From Dyadobacter soli (GTDB taxonomy: Bacteria; Bacteroidota; Bacteroidia; Cytophagales; Spirosomataceae): a DNA stretch of 64,000 nucleotides. The position numbers and the translations under genes are program-made. Under the pieces are notes generated by a model that saw nothing but the letters and a program-made list of their open reading frames with translations, was not told where the DNA came from and did no database searches. Position 1 is the first letter of the stretch. Every line of letters starts with the position of its first letter. The DNA lies in NCBI RefSeq assembly GCF_900101885.1, contig NZ_FNAN01000008.1, forward strand, positions 1 to 64,000, given 5' to 3'. This document shows, piece by piece, positions 1 through 7,977 of this stretch.

Positions 1-604
1 AATCGGGCGGATCGGGAAGGCTATCTTCGGCCGTGGCCACGCTTTGGGCGTATTCCCAGATGTGGGCTAACTGCTTCTTGATCTTTTCCTTATTAGTGGC
101 AATTGCCTTCCGCCACACGAAAGTGTACTTATTGGCATTCGCTTCAATCTTAGTCCCATCTGTGTAGACCTCCTCAATGCTTAAAAGCCCTTCCTGAGCC
201 AATAACAGCACCACTTCTTCAAAAATTTTCCGCAATGCATCTTTCAAACGCACACCCCTGAACCGGTTGATCGTATTATGGTCAGGATAGCTCATCGAGC
301 TCAAAAACCGCCGGGCGGCCCCGATAAAGTAAATGCTCTCTTTACAAGCTGCTTCTAGTTTACGGCTTGAATAGATGTTGCTCACATAACCGTAAACAAG
401 CACTTTTAAAAGCATCTGCGGATGGTAACTCGATGATCCGATCGTGTGATAGGCTGCATGAAGCGGCTCCAAACTGATGCTATTGATCACATCGTTGACC
501 ACACGGCAAGCATGGTCTTTGGGGATCAACTCATCCAAACTGGGAGGAAGCAGCATTAATTGCTGCTGATGATAAGGCTTGAAGGTAGGTTGTCGTCGGG
601 CCAT
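1..604 (-). CDS. IS1182-family transposase (N-terminal 201 residues, cut by window edge)
   Basis: Reading minus from the ATG at 604, the frame stays open to the window edge. The product begins MARRQPTFKPYHQQQ and contains the typical start of IS5/IS1182-group DDE transposases: an LPPSLDELIP segment, HPQMLLKVLVYGY, and SYPDHNTINRFR (the DUF772 N-terminal domain). It then enters the catalytic part at VYTDGTKIEANANKYTFVW, where the Asp of TDGTK is probably the first catalytic acidic residue. There is no frameshift or stop in the visible part, so the copy may be intact. It would catalyse movement of its own element; activity cannot be judged without the rest. Confidence 0.88.
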   Translation of the reverse strand, partial: MARRQPTFKPYHQQQLMLLPPSLDELIPKDHACRVVNDVINSISLEPLHAAYHTIGSSSYHPQMLLKVLVYGYVSNIYSSRKLEAACKESIYFIGAARRFLSSMSYPDHNTINRFRGVRLKDALRKIFEEVVLLLAQEGLLSIEEVYTDGTKIEANANKYTFVWRKAIATNKEKIKKQLAHIWEYAQSVATAEDSLPDPPD

Positions 605-670
605 CGATCCTGGATTGCTAATATCTAAAGATAATCAATCGCAGGAAATCGCCAAAGCTTTGAAAATTGA

Positions 671-700
671 AAGAGGATGCCTTTTTGAGACACCCTCTTT
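671..700. repeat. Inverted repeat: probable IS end, possibly also a terminator
   Basis: AAGAGGATGCC at 671-681 can pair with CACCCTCTTT at 691-700 through about ten pairs with one G-U wobble. Placement outside the transposase start suggests the IS terminal repeat. On the minus strand it also lies directly after the S74 gene stop at 725 and could fold as a terminator in that transcript, although the following T-run is weak. Both roles are compatible. Confidence 0.45.
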
Positions 701-724
701 TGCATTTTATTTAGTTCAACAATC

Positions 725-2242
725 TTACTTCTGAATCACCATTTTCTTCACGCCGTTGCTCTTACCATCAGTTACCAGATCATAAAGAAACACGCCGTTT
801 GGAAAGTCATCGGCAGAAATGGTCAGTTGTCCCTCTCCCCGTTCTTTCACCGGATAGGAATTAACTTTAACACCACTCACCGAATACACATCAACTCTGG
901 CCTCCTTCACCGAATTCGGGACGAAGTACCTGATCGCCGAACTTTCAGAAAAGCCATTAGGCACATTTTGTTCAACGATTACACCAGTCCCATTCGGTTC
1001 GACGCGGGCGGCGCTGCCTGTCAACGGCTTTGCCGTGTTTGAAGCCACAATGCGCTCCAACTGTTCAAGTCGCTTTGAAAGCGCTGCTACCTGTGCATTC
1101 ATTTCCTTCAATTCTAAATCTTTCTGTTCGATCACTTCCTGCTGTTCCTTCACGGAATTAATCAATATGTAAGTCACCGCATTGGCGTCGTAATCCAAGT
1201 ATTCCGTTTTGTTGCCTAATGAATCCTGATGCGTGAATGTGCCGATTGTGTAAGGCGCAATCTTCTGCATTTCCTGCGCGATAATGCCTACGAACTTCTT
1301 ATCGCCCGTCTCAATGCCTGCCTGGCCATTGTATTGGAACCAGACGGGGCGGATTTGTTTCAGGAGGTCGAGGCCGTCTGTGAAGTCAGTGATGTTCCTT
1401 TTGAGGCGGCTGTCGGAGGCTACCGTCCAGTCGGGCGAGCCGGCTTTGGCAGCGGCGTCGGTGCTGAGGTGGAGTTGGAAGGATGGAGCGGAGTAGCCGA
1501 TGCCGACTTTTGCACTATTACCTAATGCAATACTATGGCTGGCTGTAACCAGCGCATTCGCTCCTATCGCCGTAGCATTCACTAGTGTCGCACTCCCTCC
1601 ACTCATATAACCTAAATAGGTATTGTTACTACCGCTCGTATTGGCATACCCTGCTTTAAATCCAAAAAAGCAATTGTAATTCCCTTTACTTTCGTAGCCC
1701 GACCAACTGCCAAAAAACGCGTTTCCAGTATCCGCTCCACCTGACAAATATCCACTTTTGAATCCGGCCATGACATTTTCATTCCCATGGGAATCAGCAG
1801 AACCAGCACGGTTACCAAGGAATGTGTTCTGGTTTCCTCCTTGGTTTTTATTGCCTGCTGAAACTCCAATGAACGTATTATCATTTCCTACCTTATTTTG
1901 ATTGCCTGCCGCAAAACCGAGGAATGTATTATCGTTCCCATTGCTATTGTAGCCCGCGACATTTCCAATAAATGTGTTGAACGATCCCGTGGTATTACCG
2001 ACATTGCCAGCATAACTACCCAGAAACGTATTACTTGTACCTGTAGAGTTCGACTCTCCTGCCCCTTGTCCGATAAAAGTACTATATGAACCTGTATTGA
2101 CTTTTCCAGCGTCTACTCCAAAAAACGAATGCGCTATCCCCTGCGTACCAGCACCTAGCCCATAATGCGTTTGTGCGTTTACCTGTGTAACCAAGCATAC
2201 TCCGGCCAGGAGCGTGCCCGCCATTTTGTAGCATTTTTTCAT
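725..2242 (-). CDS. Secreted repeat protein with Peptidase_S74 chaperone domain and T9SS sorting tail (copy 1)
   Basis: The protein has 505 aa from the ATG at 2242; the open frame extends further upstream, but this ATG gives a clean signal peptide (MKKCYKMAGT..., cleavage after VNA). Residues about 52-215 hold a 16-18 residue repeat of the form NTFLG-x2-AG-x-N, a glycine/asparagine-rich beta array like trimeric adhesin heads. After a YadA-head-like segment (ATAIGANALVTASHS) comes a Peptidase_S74 intramolecular chaperone with the motif SDSRLK. The Ser276/Lys281 pair matches the autocleavage dyad known from phage endosialidase chaperones. A coiled coil at about 375-415 and a T9SS type-A-like C-terminal domain (from EQNVPNGFSE) end the protein. 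It is probably a trimeric surface protein exported by the type IX system. A close paralogue follows at 2376-3971. Confidence 0.8.
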   Translation of the reverse strand: MKKCYKMAGTLLAGVCLVTQVNAQTHYGLGAGTQGIAHSFFGVDAGKVNTGSYSTFIGQGAGESNSTGTSNTFLGSYAGNVGNTTGSFNTFIGNVAGYNSNGNDNTFLGFAAGNQNKVGNDNTFIGVSAGNKNQGGNQNTFLGNRAGSADSHGNENVMAGFKSGYLSGGADTGNAFFGSWSGYESKGNYNCFFGFKAGYANTSGSNNTYLGYMSGGSATLVNATAIGANALVTASHSIALGNSAKVGIGYSAPSFQLHLSTDAAAKAGSPDWTVASDSRLKRNITDFTDGLDLLKQIRPVWFQYNGQAGIETGDKKFVGIIAQEMQKIAPYTIGTFTHQDSLGNKTEYLDYDANAVTYILINSVKEQQEVIEQKDLELKEMNAQVAALSKRLEQLERIVASNTAKPLTGSAARVEPNGTGVIVEQNVPNGFSESSAIRYFVPNSVKEARVDVYSVSGVKVNSYPVKERGEGQLTISADDFPNGVFLYDLVTDGKSNGVKKMVIQK

Positions 2243-2375
2243 AATAGCTAAATTGTTTAAACGGGTGTGACTTACCCATGACGAATTTTGTAACCAATGC
2301 AAATCTGACGCGGCGGGTCTGTATGCAAAGAAATTATTGAAGCAAAGGATAGCTCTGGTTATTTGTCGGAAAGTC

Positions 2376-3971
2376 TTATTCGATTAGCATCTTTCTGCCT
2401 CCCACGCTCCTGCCATCAACCATCAACTCATACAGCAGAATACCGCTTTGCAAGCTTTCGGCAGAAAATACCATTTCACCTTTTCCACGCGCCGTAATGA
2501 CACGGGTAGCGATCTTCACACCCTTGGAATTATATATATTAATCGCGGCCGCCTTCGCAGAGTCAGGCACATAATATCCAATACAAGTATTTTGCGAAAA
2601 GCCATTAGGAACGTTCTGTTCCAGGAAAGGTGTCTCAATGCTCTGATCCGCCTTTCTAGGAACTGTTTTCGAGCCAAGCGAATTCTGTTCAAGTACTTCC
2701 AGCCGCGCGAGCAAATCCTGCTGGTTCTTCTCCAATACCGCAATTCTCGCTTCCTTTTCCTCAATCACCCGCTGCTGCTCCTTCACAGAGTTGATCAAAA
2801 CGTAAGTCACCGCATTGGCGTCGTAATCCAGGTATTCCGTTTTGTTGCCTACGGAATCCTGATGCGTGAATGTGCCGATTGTGTAAGGCGCAATCTTCTG
2901 CATTTCCTGCGCGATGATGCCTACAAACTTCTTGTCGGCGGTTTCAATACCTGCCTGGCCATTGTATTGGAACCAGACGGGGCGGATTTGTTTCAGGAGG
3001 TCGAGGCCGTCGGTGAAGTCAGTGATGTTTCTTTTGAGGCGGCTGTCGGAGGCTACCGTCCAGTCGGGCGAGCCGGCTTTGGCAGCGGCGTCGGTGCTGA
3101 GGTGGAGTTGGAAGGATGGAGCAGAGTAGCCAATGCCGACATTGGCTTTTTTCCCTAATACGATGCTGTTGCTTGCTGTAACATTTGCTTCGGCCCCAAG
3201 TGCAGTCGCATTAATTAGTGTAGGCGAGCCCCCTGCCGCGTAACCCAGATACGTATTTCGTCCACCGGTGGTATTGCTGTAACCCGCTTCATACCCGAAA
3301 AAGGCATTGTAGTGCCCGTCGGAATTACTATATCCCGACTTGGCGCCTACAAAACTATTTAACCCGCCCAAACTTTTGTAGCCTGAATTATAACCAAGGA
3401 ATACATTTTCTATTCCACCCTGATTCGAATAACCGGCAGAATTCCCCAAGGTAGTATTGTTATTACCACCTCCCACGAACGAGGCTCGGTATCCAACGGC
3501 GCAATTACCGCTCCCAAACCCTTGATAGGCCTGGAATCCGACCGCCACGTTCCCATCGCCGGCCGAATTGACAATGCCGGCAGCCGTCCCAATAAATACA
3601 TTCCCGTCTCCCGAGGTGCTGAACTGCCCTGCCTTTATCCCGAGAAATACGTTATTTGTTCCATCGACATTCATATTACCTGACGACGCCCCGACAAAAG
3701 TATTACCGCCTCCATTGCTATTAGAAAGACCCGCCTGAAACCCAATGAAGGTACATTCGACAGCTGAGGTATTGTTCGCGCCGGCCTGGTGTCCTATAAA
3801 TGAATTGTTGATTCCTGTGACTCCGTTGATCTTACCGGCATCTGTGCCAAAGAAAGCCCTGCCAGCACCGACCATTCCTGCTCCCATTCCATATTGCGTC
3901 TGTGCGTTCACATGGCTAAAAATGCCTAGTCCAATAATAAATGTGCCTGTCATTCTGTACCATTTTTTCAT
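2376..3971 (-). CDS. Secreted repeat protein with Peptidase_S74 chaperone domain and T9SS sorting tail (copy 2)
   Basis: The protein has 531 aa from the ATG at 3971, chosen because MKKWYRMTGTFIIGLG...VNA is a good signal peptide. It has the same architecture as its downstream neighbour: an NTFLG/AG-type repeat array (longer here, about 12 units), a YadA-head-like strap, an S74 domain with SDSRLKRNI, a coiled coil (EEKEARIAVLEKNQQDLLAR) and a T9SS-like C-terminal domain (EQNVPNGFSQNT to the end). Over about 120 residues around the S74 domain the two copies differ at only about four positions, whereas the repeats and tails differ freely. This suggests recent duplication or gene conversion. Role inferred: trimeric surface adhesin or fibre. 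Confidence 0.8.
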   Translation of the reverse strand: MKKWYRMTGTFIIGLGIFSHVNAQTQYGMGAGMVGAGRAFFGTDAGKINGVTGINNSFIGHQAGANNTSAVECTFIGFQAGLSNSNGGGNTFVGASSGNMNVDGTNNVFLGIKAGQFSTSGDGNVFIGTAAGIVNSAGDGNVAVGFQAYQGFGSGNCAVGYRASFVGGGNNNTTLGNSAGYSNQGGIENVFLGYNSGYKSLGGLNSFVGAKSGYSNSDGHYNAFFGYEAGYSNTTGGRNTYLGYAAGGSPTLINATALGAEANVTASNSIVLGKKANVGIGYSAPSFQLHLSTDAAAKAGSPDWTVASDSRLKRNITDFTDGLDLLKQIRPVWFQYNGQAGIETADKKFVGIIAQEMQKIAPYTIGTFTHQDSVGNKTEYLDYDANAVTYVLINSVKEQQRVIEEKEARIAVLEKNQQDLLARLEVLEQNSLGSKTVPRKADQSIETPFLEQNVPNGFSQNTCIGYYVPDSAKAAAINIYNSKGVKIATRVITARGKGEMVFSAESLQSGILLYELMVDGRSVGGRKMLIE

Positions 3972-4046
3972 GTGCTTGATTGTTGTCAGTGATTTATATT
4001 GAATTCTTGTAATTAATATAAATCTGTCAATCAGGCTCATCAGCAC

Positions 4047-4054
4047 CAAATGTA
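4047..4054 (-). promoter_or_regulatory. Candidate Bacteroidota -7 promoter box for S74 copy 2
   Basis: The minus strand reads TACATTTG, matching TAnnTTTG, about 75 bp upstream of the ATG at 3971. No clear -33 TTTG was found at the expected distance. The 3972-4221 interval otherwise shows no gene. Confidence 0.35.
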
Positions 4055-4221
4055 TTGAGCAATGGAGGGTTTTGGACTATTTTACGGACCAACACAGTAT
4101 CGGGTCTAGAACAAGAATATTGCCCCATCTGATTCCGCTAAAACCATAGACTAAATCTCATCGCCAAAGTATGTTCTTATACACACTATTGGGAACGATA
4201 AATATGAAATAGTTGAACTCC

Positions 4222-5022
4222 TCAACTCGCGAACCCCTCAATCCCCAATCCAAACAATGCAAAGTCATACTTCACAGGGTCATGAGGATCAAGCAAGCGC
4301 AGAGAAGCGGTGAGCTCGGTAGCAGTTTGCCAATCGGTTGTGGGCCGTTTGATGAGTCCGAGGACGCGTGCAACGCGGTCTACATGCACGTCGCAGGGGC
4401 ACACGAGCTGTGCTGGGCGGATGGTGTCCCAGATGCCGAAGTCGACGCCGTTGTTGTCCTTGCGCACCATCCAGCGCAGGAACATGTTCAGGCGCTTGCA
4501 GGAGGACTTGCGCGCGGGTGTAGCGATGTGCTTGCGCGTACGTGTGGGGAAGTTTTCGGAGTCGGAAAACTGGTCGTGGAAGCCGATGAGCGCATTCTCT
4601 ATGGTAATGTCACCAGATTTCATGTGGCTGCTGAATGCGAATTCCAGCGAGTCGTGGATTTTGTAGTATTCCTGAAAGAAATGCAGGAAATAGAGCGTGT
4701 CGGTCGCGTTAAATGTCCGGTGTTTGAAATGCAGGAACGGTTTCAGGTCGCTTTCGTGGTGGTTGCGCACGAAGTCGTACGGCGCATTGTCCATTAATGC
4801 GGCCAGCTCGAGGCATTTATTGATGATGGTTTTGCGCTGGCCCCAGGCGAGTACCGCGGCCCAGAAACCCATGATTTCAATATCCTGCTTTACTGAAAAC
4901 CGGTGCGGGATGCTGATCGGGTCGAAAGGAATGAAATCCGGTTGGTTGTATTGCGCTACTTTTCCTTCGAGCAGTTCAGCAACATATTCCGGCGGATAGG
5001 CGGTTGGATCAACGTCTGGCAT
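4222..5022 (-). CDS. TIGR02757 (DUF2400) family protein
   Basis: The product has 266 aa with an ATG start at 5022. Diagnostic stretches are MGFWAAVLAWGQRKTII near the N-terminus and the conserved block KRLNMFLRWMVRKDNNGVD followed by GIWD. The C-terminal half (PCDVHVDRVARVLGLIKR, LRLLDPHDPVKYDFALFGLG) looks like helix-hairpin-helix glycosylase-type folds, but no catalytic assignment can be made from sequence alone. The family's biochemical function is, as far as I know, undefined. It overlaps the upstream small membrane protein by 14 bp, so the two are probably co-translated at the end of a four-gene minus-strand run. Confidence 0.8.
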   Translation of the reverse strand: MPDVDPTAYPPEYVAELLEGKVAQYNQPDFIPFDPISIPHRFSVKQDIEIMGFWAAVLAWGQRKTIINKCLELAALMDNAPYDFVRNHHESDLKPFLHFKHRTFNATDTLYFLHFFQEYYKIHDSLEFAFSSHMKSGDITIENALIGFHDQFSDSENFPTRTRKHIATPARKSSCKRLNMFLRWMVRKDNNGVDFGIWDTIRPAQLVCPCDVHVDRVARVLGLIKRPTTDWQTATELTASLRLLDPHDPVKYDFALFGLGIEGFAS

Positions 5023-5221
5023 GGCTACCTCCGAACAGGTAAGCCAGCACGCGTGAGATACCTGAGAAAATCATTACAATCCCCGAGAAAAGGAATGTAA
5101 AAATGGCGATAAAAGGGTACAGCAGAGTGAACATAACGGTCCAAACCTTGTATCCAAGGGTATTTTTGAGTGCTTCGCGCTCCTCCTCCCTTTTGGAACG
5201 GAACTGTGGTGCGTGTTTCAT
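5009..5221 (-). CDS. Small membrane protein, unknown
   Basis: This 70-residue protein starts at the ATG at 5221. A charged N-terminus (KREEEREALKN) precedes about 40 hydrophobic residues (VMFTLLYPFIAIFTFLFSG and onward) that could form two membrane passes, and it ends in basic residues (SHARR). I do not recognise a family. It is kept as a real gene because it fits between two genes on the same strand, overlaps the downstream TIGR02757 gene by 14 bp and starts 18 bp after the LysM gene. Confidence 0.6.
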   Translation of the reverse strand: MKHAPQFRSKREEEREALKNTLGYKVWTVMFTLLYPFIAIFTFLFSGIVMIFSGISRVLAYLFGGSHARR

Positions 5222-5239
5222 GATATAGTTTTACCGTCG

Positions 5240-6232
5240 TTATTCAAGATAACTCACTACGGCCCTGAATCGTTTGCTGTTAGGAGAAACTTTTTCAAAT
5301 GCGCGCGACGACAGCTTGATCACGATGTCGTCGTTCACGCTGGTGTCGGGAATGCGGCCGATGATGCGGACGATGATTTTTTCCTGGTTATATTCATTCA
5401 AAACCTCTACCAGCGACCCGATCGGCGCAGTACGGTGCAGACCCAGGAATTTGCTGGTGCTTTCGTCTGTTTCAATCACCTCTGCCAGTCCCGACTCGGA
5501 CTTTTTCTTGCTTTTGACCACTTTTGGCGGGGCTACTTCCTCCACAGGCTTCACCACTTTCTCCGGAACCGCCGTTTTCGCTTTCACGGAGTCTTTCACC
5601 ACCGTAGTCGCAACCTTGGGCGCTGGCGGCGTCGCTACCGGGGCAGCGGCCTTTTCCGCTCCTTTTTCACTGACGATCAGCTCCTGACCGTCTTTAAGAT
5701 TATCGTCAGTGAGATTGTTCCACTTGCGGAGATCGGCCATCAAAACGCCGTATTTCACTGCAACACGGTACAATGTCTGACCTGGCTCGACTTTGTGAAT
5801 ACCATTGGCAGGAGCCGCAGTAGCCGAGGCGGCCGATGGCGCGGATGTACTCGTGGCAGCCGTCGGCGTATCGGCAACTGGCTTGGTTTCTTTCACCTCA
5901 GCCTTGACCAATTCCTTTTTCTCTTCTTTCTTATCTTCCTTTTTGGAGTCTTTTTTTGTGACTTTCGGGGTGTAAGGCACCCGTATCGTTTGTCCCGACT
6001 GGATCTGATCGCTCATGCCTGGGTTGGCTTCGCGTAAGGCGTGAATGGTAGTTCCGTACTGGCGCACGACGGCAAACATCGTCTGGCCCGGATTAACCTT
6101 ATGTATAACGAAAATCTTCCCTCCTACCTTCTCGACCCCCACGGAGTCAACAGCATTCAATCCCTTAGCCCGGGCACTCGTCAAGCCTGTCATCAATCCT
6201 GCCAAAAGGGCCAGGCAAAAAATGTATTTCAT
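5240..6232 (-). CDS. LysM-repeat protein with C-terminal RlpA-like double-psi barrel domain
   Basis: The protein has 330 aa: a signal peptide (about 1-22), a first LysM at about 43-87 (HKVNPGQTMFAVVRQYG), a Lys/Glu-rich then Ala/Pro/Thr-rich linker, and a second LysM at about 145-188 (HKVEPGQTLYRVAVKYG). A further Lys/Pro-rich linker leads to a C-terminal domain at about 262-330 with the RlpA pattern (LHRTAPIGSLVEVLN, VRIIGRIPDT). LysM domains bind peptidoglycan, so a periplasmic or outer-membrane-facing wall protein is likely. In active RlpA transglycosylases the corresponding segment reads VRINDRGP; here the Asp is replaced by Gly (Gly292), so the enzymatic activity is probably absent. It starts 3 bp after the DUF4905 gene. 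Confidence 0.8.
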   Translation of the reverse strand: MKYIFCLALLAGLMTGLTSARAKGLNAVDSVGVEKVGGKIFVIHKVNPGQTMFAVVRQYGTTIHALREANPGMSDQIQSGQTIRVPYTPKVTKKDSKKEDKKEEKKELVKAEVKETKPVADTPTAATSTSAPSAASATAAPANGIHKVEPGQTLYRVAVKYGVLMADLRKWNNLTDDNLKDGQELIVSEKGAEKAAAPVATPPAPKVATTVVKDSVKAKTAVPEKVVKPVEEVAPPKVVKSKKKSESGLAEVIETDESTSKFLGLHRTAPIGSLVEVLNEYNQEKIIVRIIGRIPDTSVNDDIVIKLSSRAFEKVSPNSKRFRAVVSYLE

Positions 6233-6235
6233 TTA

Positions 6236-7051
6236 TTATGAAAGCGTTAAACTCGAAAACTCGTTGCTATTTTTCAGATAAACCAGTGTGGACGCTTTCA
6301 GCATCATCGTCGAGCGGCCTGTTCCTTCCCGCTCTTCCGAAAGTTTCTCGTGTAAAACCTGTTGTTTCTGATCGGTTACTATGAGGAGGTATTGCACTGT
6401 TTTATCTTGCTCGTAAATATAATAAGAAAAGATTATATAGGGTCTTTTCTCCAAATAATCAATGGCTACGGGGATGTGACCGCCAGTTGCGTCGCTAATA
6501 AATTGGGCGAGGCGATCGAAGTACATATTCCCTTCGATGTAACGAACGGGTTCGGCTAAAATTATTGCGTCGGCCGATTCGGGAAGGCTGGTATTCAATG
6601 GCAGCAGCTCGCCGGTAGACGCATTGCAATGCTGGTGTTTGAATGAATCTCCTTGCTTGATAGCCACTTCCAGCAAGCCCTTTCCCGCATTTTTTACCAG
6701 TAAATGGTTGGCTAGTACCCACGACAGCAACCCGGTTTCCGCATTCACCGCCAGCAAGTCGGTCGGCTCGGGGACTTCGGGATAGCGGTAGTTGTGTAAG
6801 TAATAGCGGTTATCCGCAAAAGCGGTAAGTGATGTCCACCAGTCGGTTCCCTCCACTTGCCTCTGCCACCTTACCATGAAACTGTCCGTATCGATCACCG
6901 CGAACGACACTTCCCGCAGCTCCGCATTGCGTAACTCAATGGCCCACAGCGAACTATCCGGATCAGCATCGGGCATAACGCGCCAGATGTTTTCGGAAAA
7001 ACGGAACGAAAAAAGATTTTGCAATTTTTTACCTTTATTTTGAACTCCCAT
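6236..7051 (-). CDS. DUF4905-type protein of Cytophagales
   Basis: A 271-residue soluble-looking protein with no signal peptide or membrane segment. The N-terminal FSFRFSENIWRVMPD, the aromatic strands (SLTAFADNRYYLHNYRYPE) and the pattern of short beta strands suggest a beta-propeller-like fold. I place it in DUF4905 from memory, with moderate certainty. It is the first gene of the minus-strand run and is divergent from kdsB, with only 19 bp between the starts, so the promoters must overlap or lie inside coding sequence. Function unknown. Confidence 0.6.
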   Translation of the reverse strand: MGVQNKGKKLQNLFSFRFSENIWRVMPDADPDSSLWAIELRNAELREVSFAVIDTDSFMVRWQRQVEGTDWWTSLTAFADNRYYLHNYRYPEVPEPTDLLAVNAETGLLSWVLANHLLVKNAGKGLLEVAIKQGDSFKHQHCNASTGELLPLNTSLPESADAIILAEPVRYIEGNMYFDRLAQFISDATGGHIPVAIDYLEKRPYIIFSYYIYEQDKTVQYLLIVTDQKQQVLHEKLSEEREGTGRSTMMLKASTLVYLKNSNEFSSLTLS

Positions 7052-7070
7052 TTAAACTGACAACGACCTC

Positions 7071-7814
7071 GTGCGCATTATAGGAATAATACCGGCCCGC
7101 TATGCTTCTACCCGCTTTCCCGCCAAGGCATTGGTGGATATTGGGGGAAAAAGCATGATCCAGCGGGTTTACGAACAAGCGTCCAAAGCTACTCAACTGG
7201 ATCAGGTTATCGTAGCGACCGACGATGAAAGAATACTGAACCACGTCCGCGAGTTCGGCGGCACGGCGGTAATGACCTCGCAAGACCACCAAAGCGGCAC
7301 CGACCGCTGCTTTGAAGCATTAACCAAAACGGAAGGCCAATACGACTACCTGATTAACATCCAGGGCGATGAACCGTTCATCAGCCCCGAGCCGATCGAC
7401 CATTTAGCCTCTGTCCTGAATGGTGAAACTGAGTTGGCTACATTGGTGAAAATCATCGATAATGACGAAATTCTCTTCAATGTGAATGTGCCAAAGGCGG
7501 TTTTGAACAAGCGAAATGAGGTCATGTATTTCAGCAGGCAAACAATCCCCTACCTGCGCAATGCGCAAAGCCAGGACGAGTTTCTGAAATCACACGTTTT
7601 TTACAAGCATATTGGCATTTACGCGTACCGCACCGATGTTTTGGCTGAAATCACCAAGCTCCCGGTGTCGTCGCTGGAAAAAGCGGAAGCATTGGAACAG
7701 CTCCGCTGGCTGGAAAACGGTTATGCGATCAAGGCCGTAGTCACCTCCGACGATTCGCATGGCGTGGACACGCCCGACGACCTGGACCGGGTTACCAGAA
7801 AATTTTTGCCATAA
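7071..7814 (+). CDS. kdsB: 3-deoxy-manno-octulosonate cytidylyltransferase
   Basis: The 247-residue product activates Kdo with CTP to CMP-Kdo for lipopolysaccharide core synthesis in the cytoplasm. The start reads GIIPARYASTRFPAKAL, the canonical nucleotide-binding signature, followed by VATDDERI, SGTDRCFEA and INIQGDEPFI (metal and CTP site), all typical of KdsB and of normal length. The start codon is GTG at 7071; no in-frame ATG lies at a plausible distance upstream. It is divergent from the DUF4905 gene 19 bp away. Confidence 0.95.
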   Translation: MRIIGIIPARYASTRFPAKALVDIGGKSMIQRVYEQASKATQLDQVIVATDDERILNHVREFGGTAVMTSQDHQSGTDRCFEALTKTEGQYDYLINIQGDEPFISPEPIDHLASVLNGETELATLVKIIDNDEILFNVNVPKAVLNKRNEVMYFSRQTIPYLRNAQSQDEFLKSHVFYKHIGIYAYRTDVLAEITKLPVSSLEKAEALEQLRWLENGYAIKAVVTSDDSHGVDTPDDLDRVTRKFLP

Positions 7815-7977
7815 CAGGCCTTTGTGGAATGCATTTTTTACAAGGAAGGTTAACGTATAAGGATTAGCCGTATATTTCTTAAAAAACGTTAAAACCGTTT
7901 TACGTATACGACCTGCTTCTTCCGATGCGTTAGCCTTTTATTGTTTTAAACTAATTACCACTTGAAAAAACCGCCTT

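Larger units (their letters stand above)
1..704 (-). mobile_element. IS1182-family insertion element, one end and part of the transposase
   Basis: The element continues beyond the left edge of the window. It is recognised by its transposase and by a candidate terminal inverted repeat just upstream of that gene. Read on the minus strand, the repeat at about 671-700 starts AAAGAGGGTGTCTC, resembling IS1182-type ends as I recall them. The outer boundary near 700-704 is an estimate, because the other end and any target-site duplication are not visible. It sits about 20 bp past the stop codon of the neighbouring S74 gene. Confidence 0.6.
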
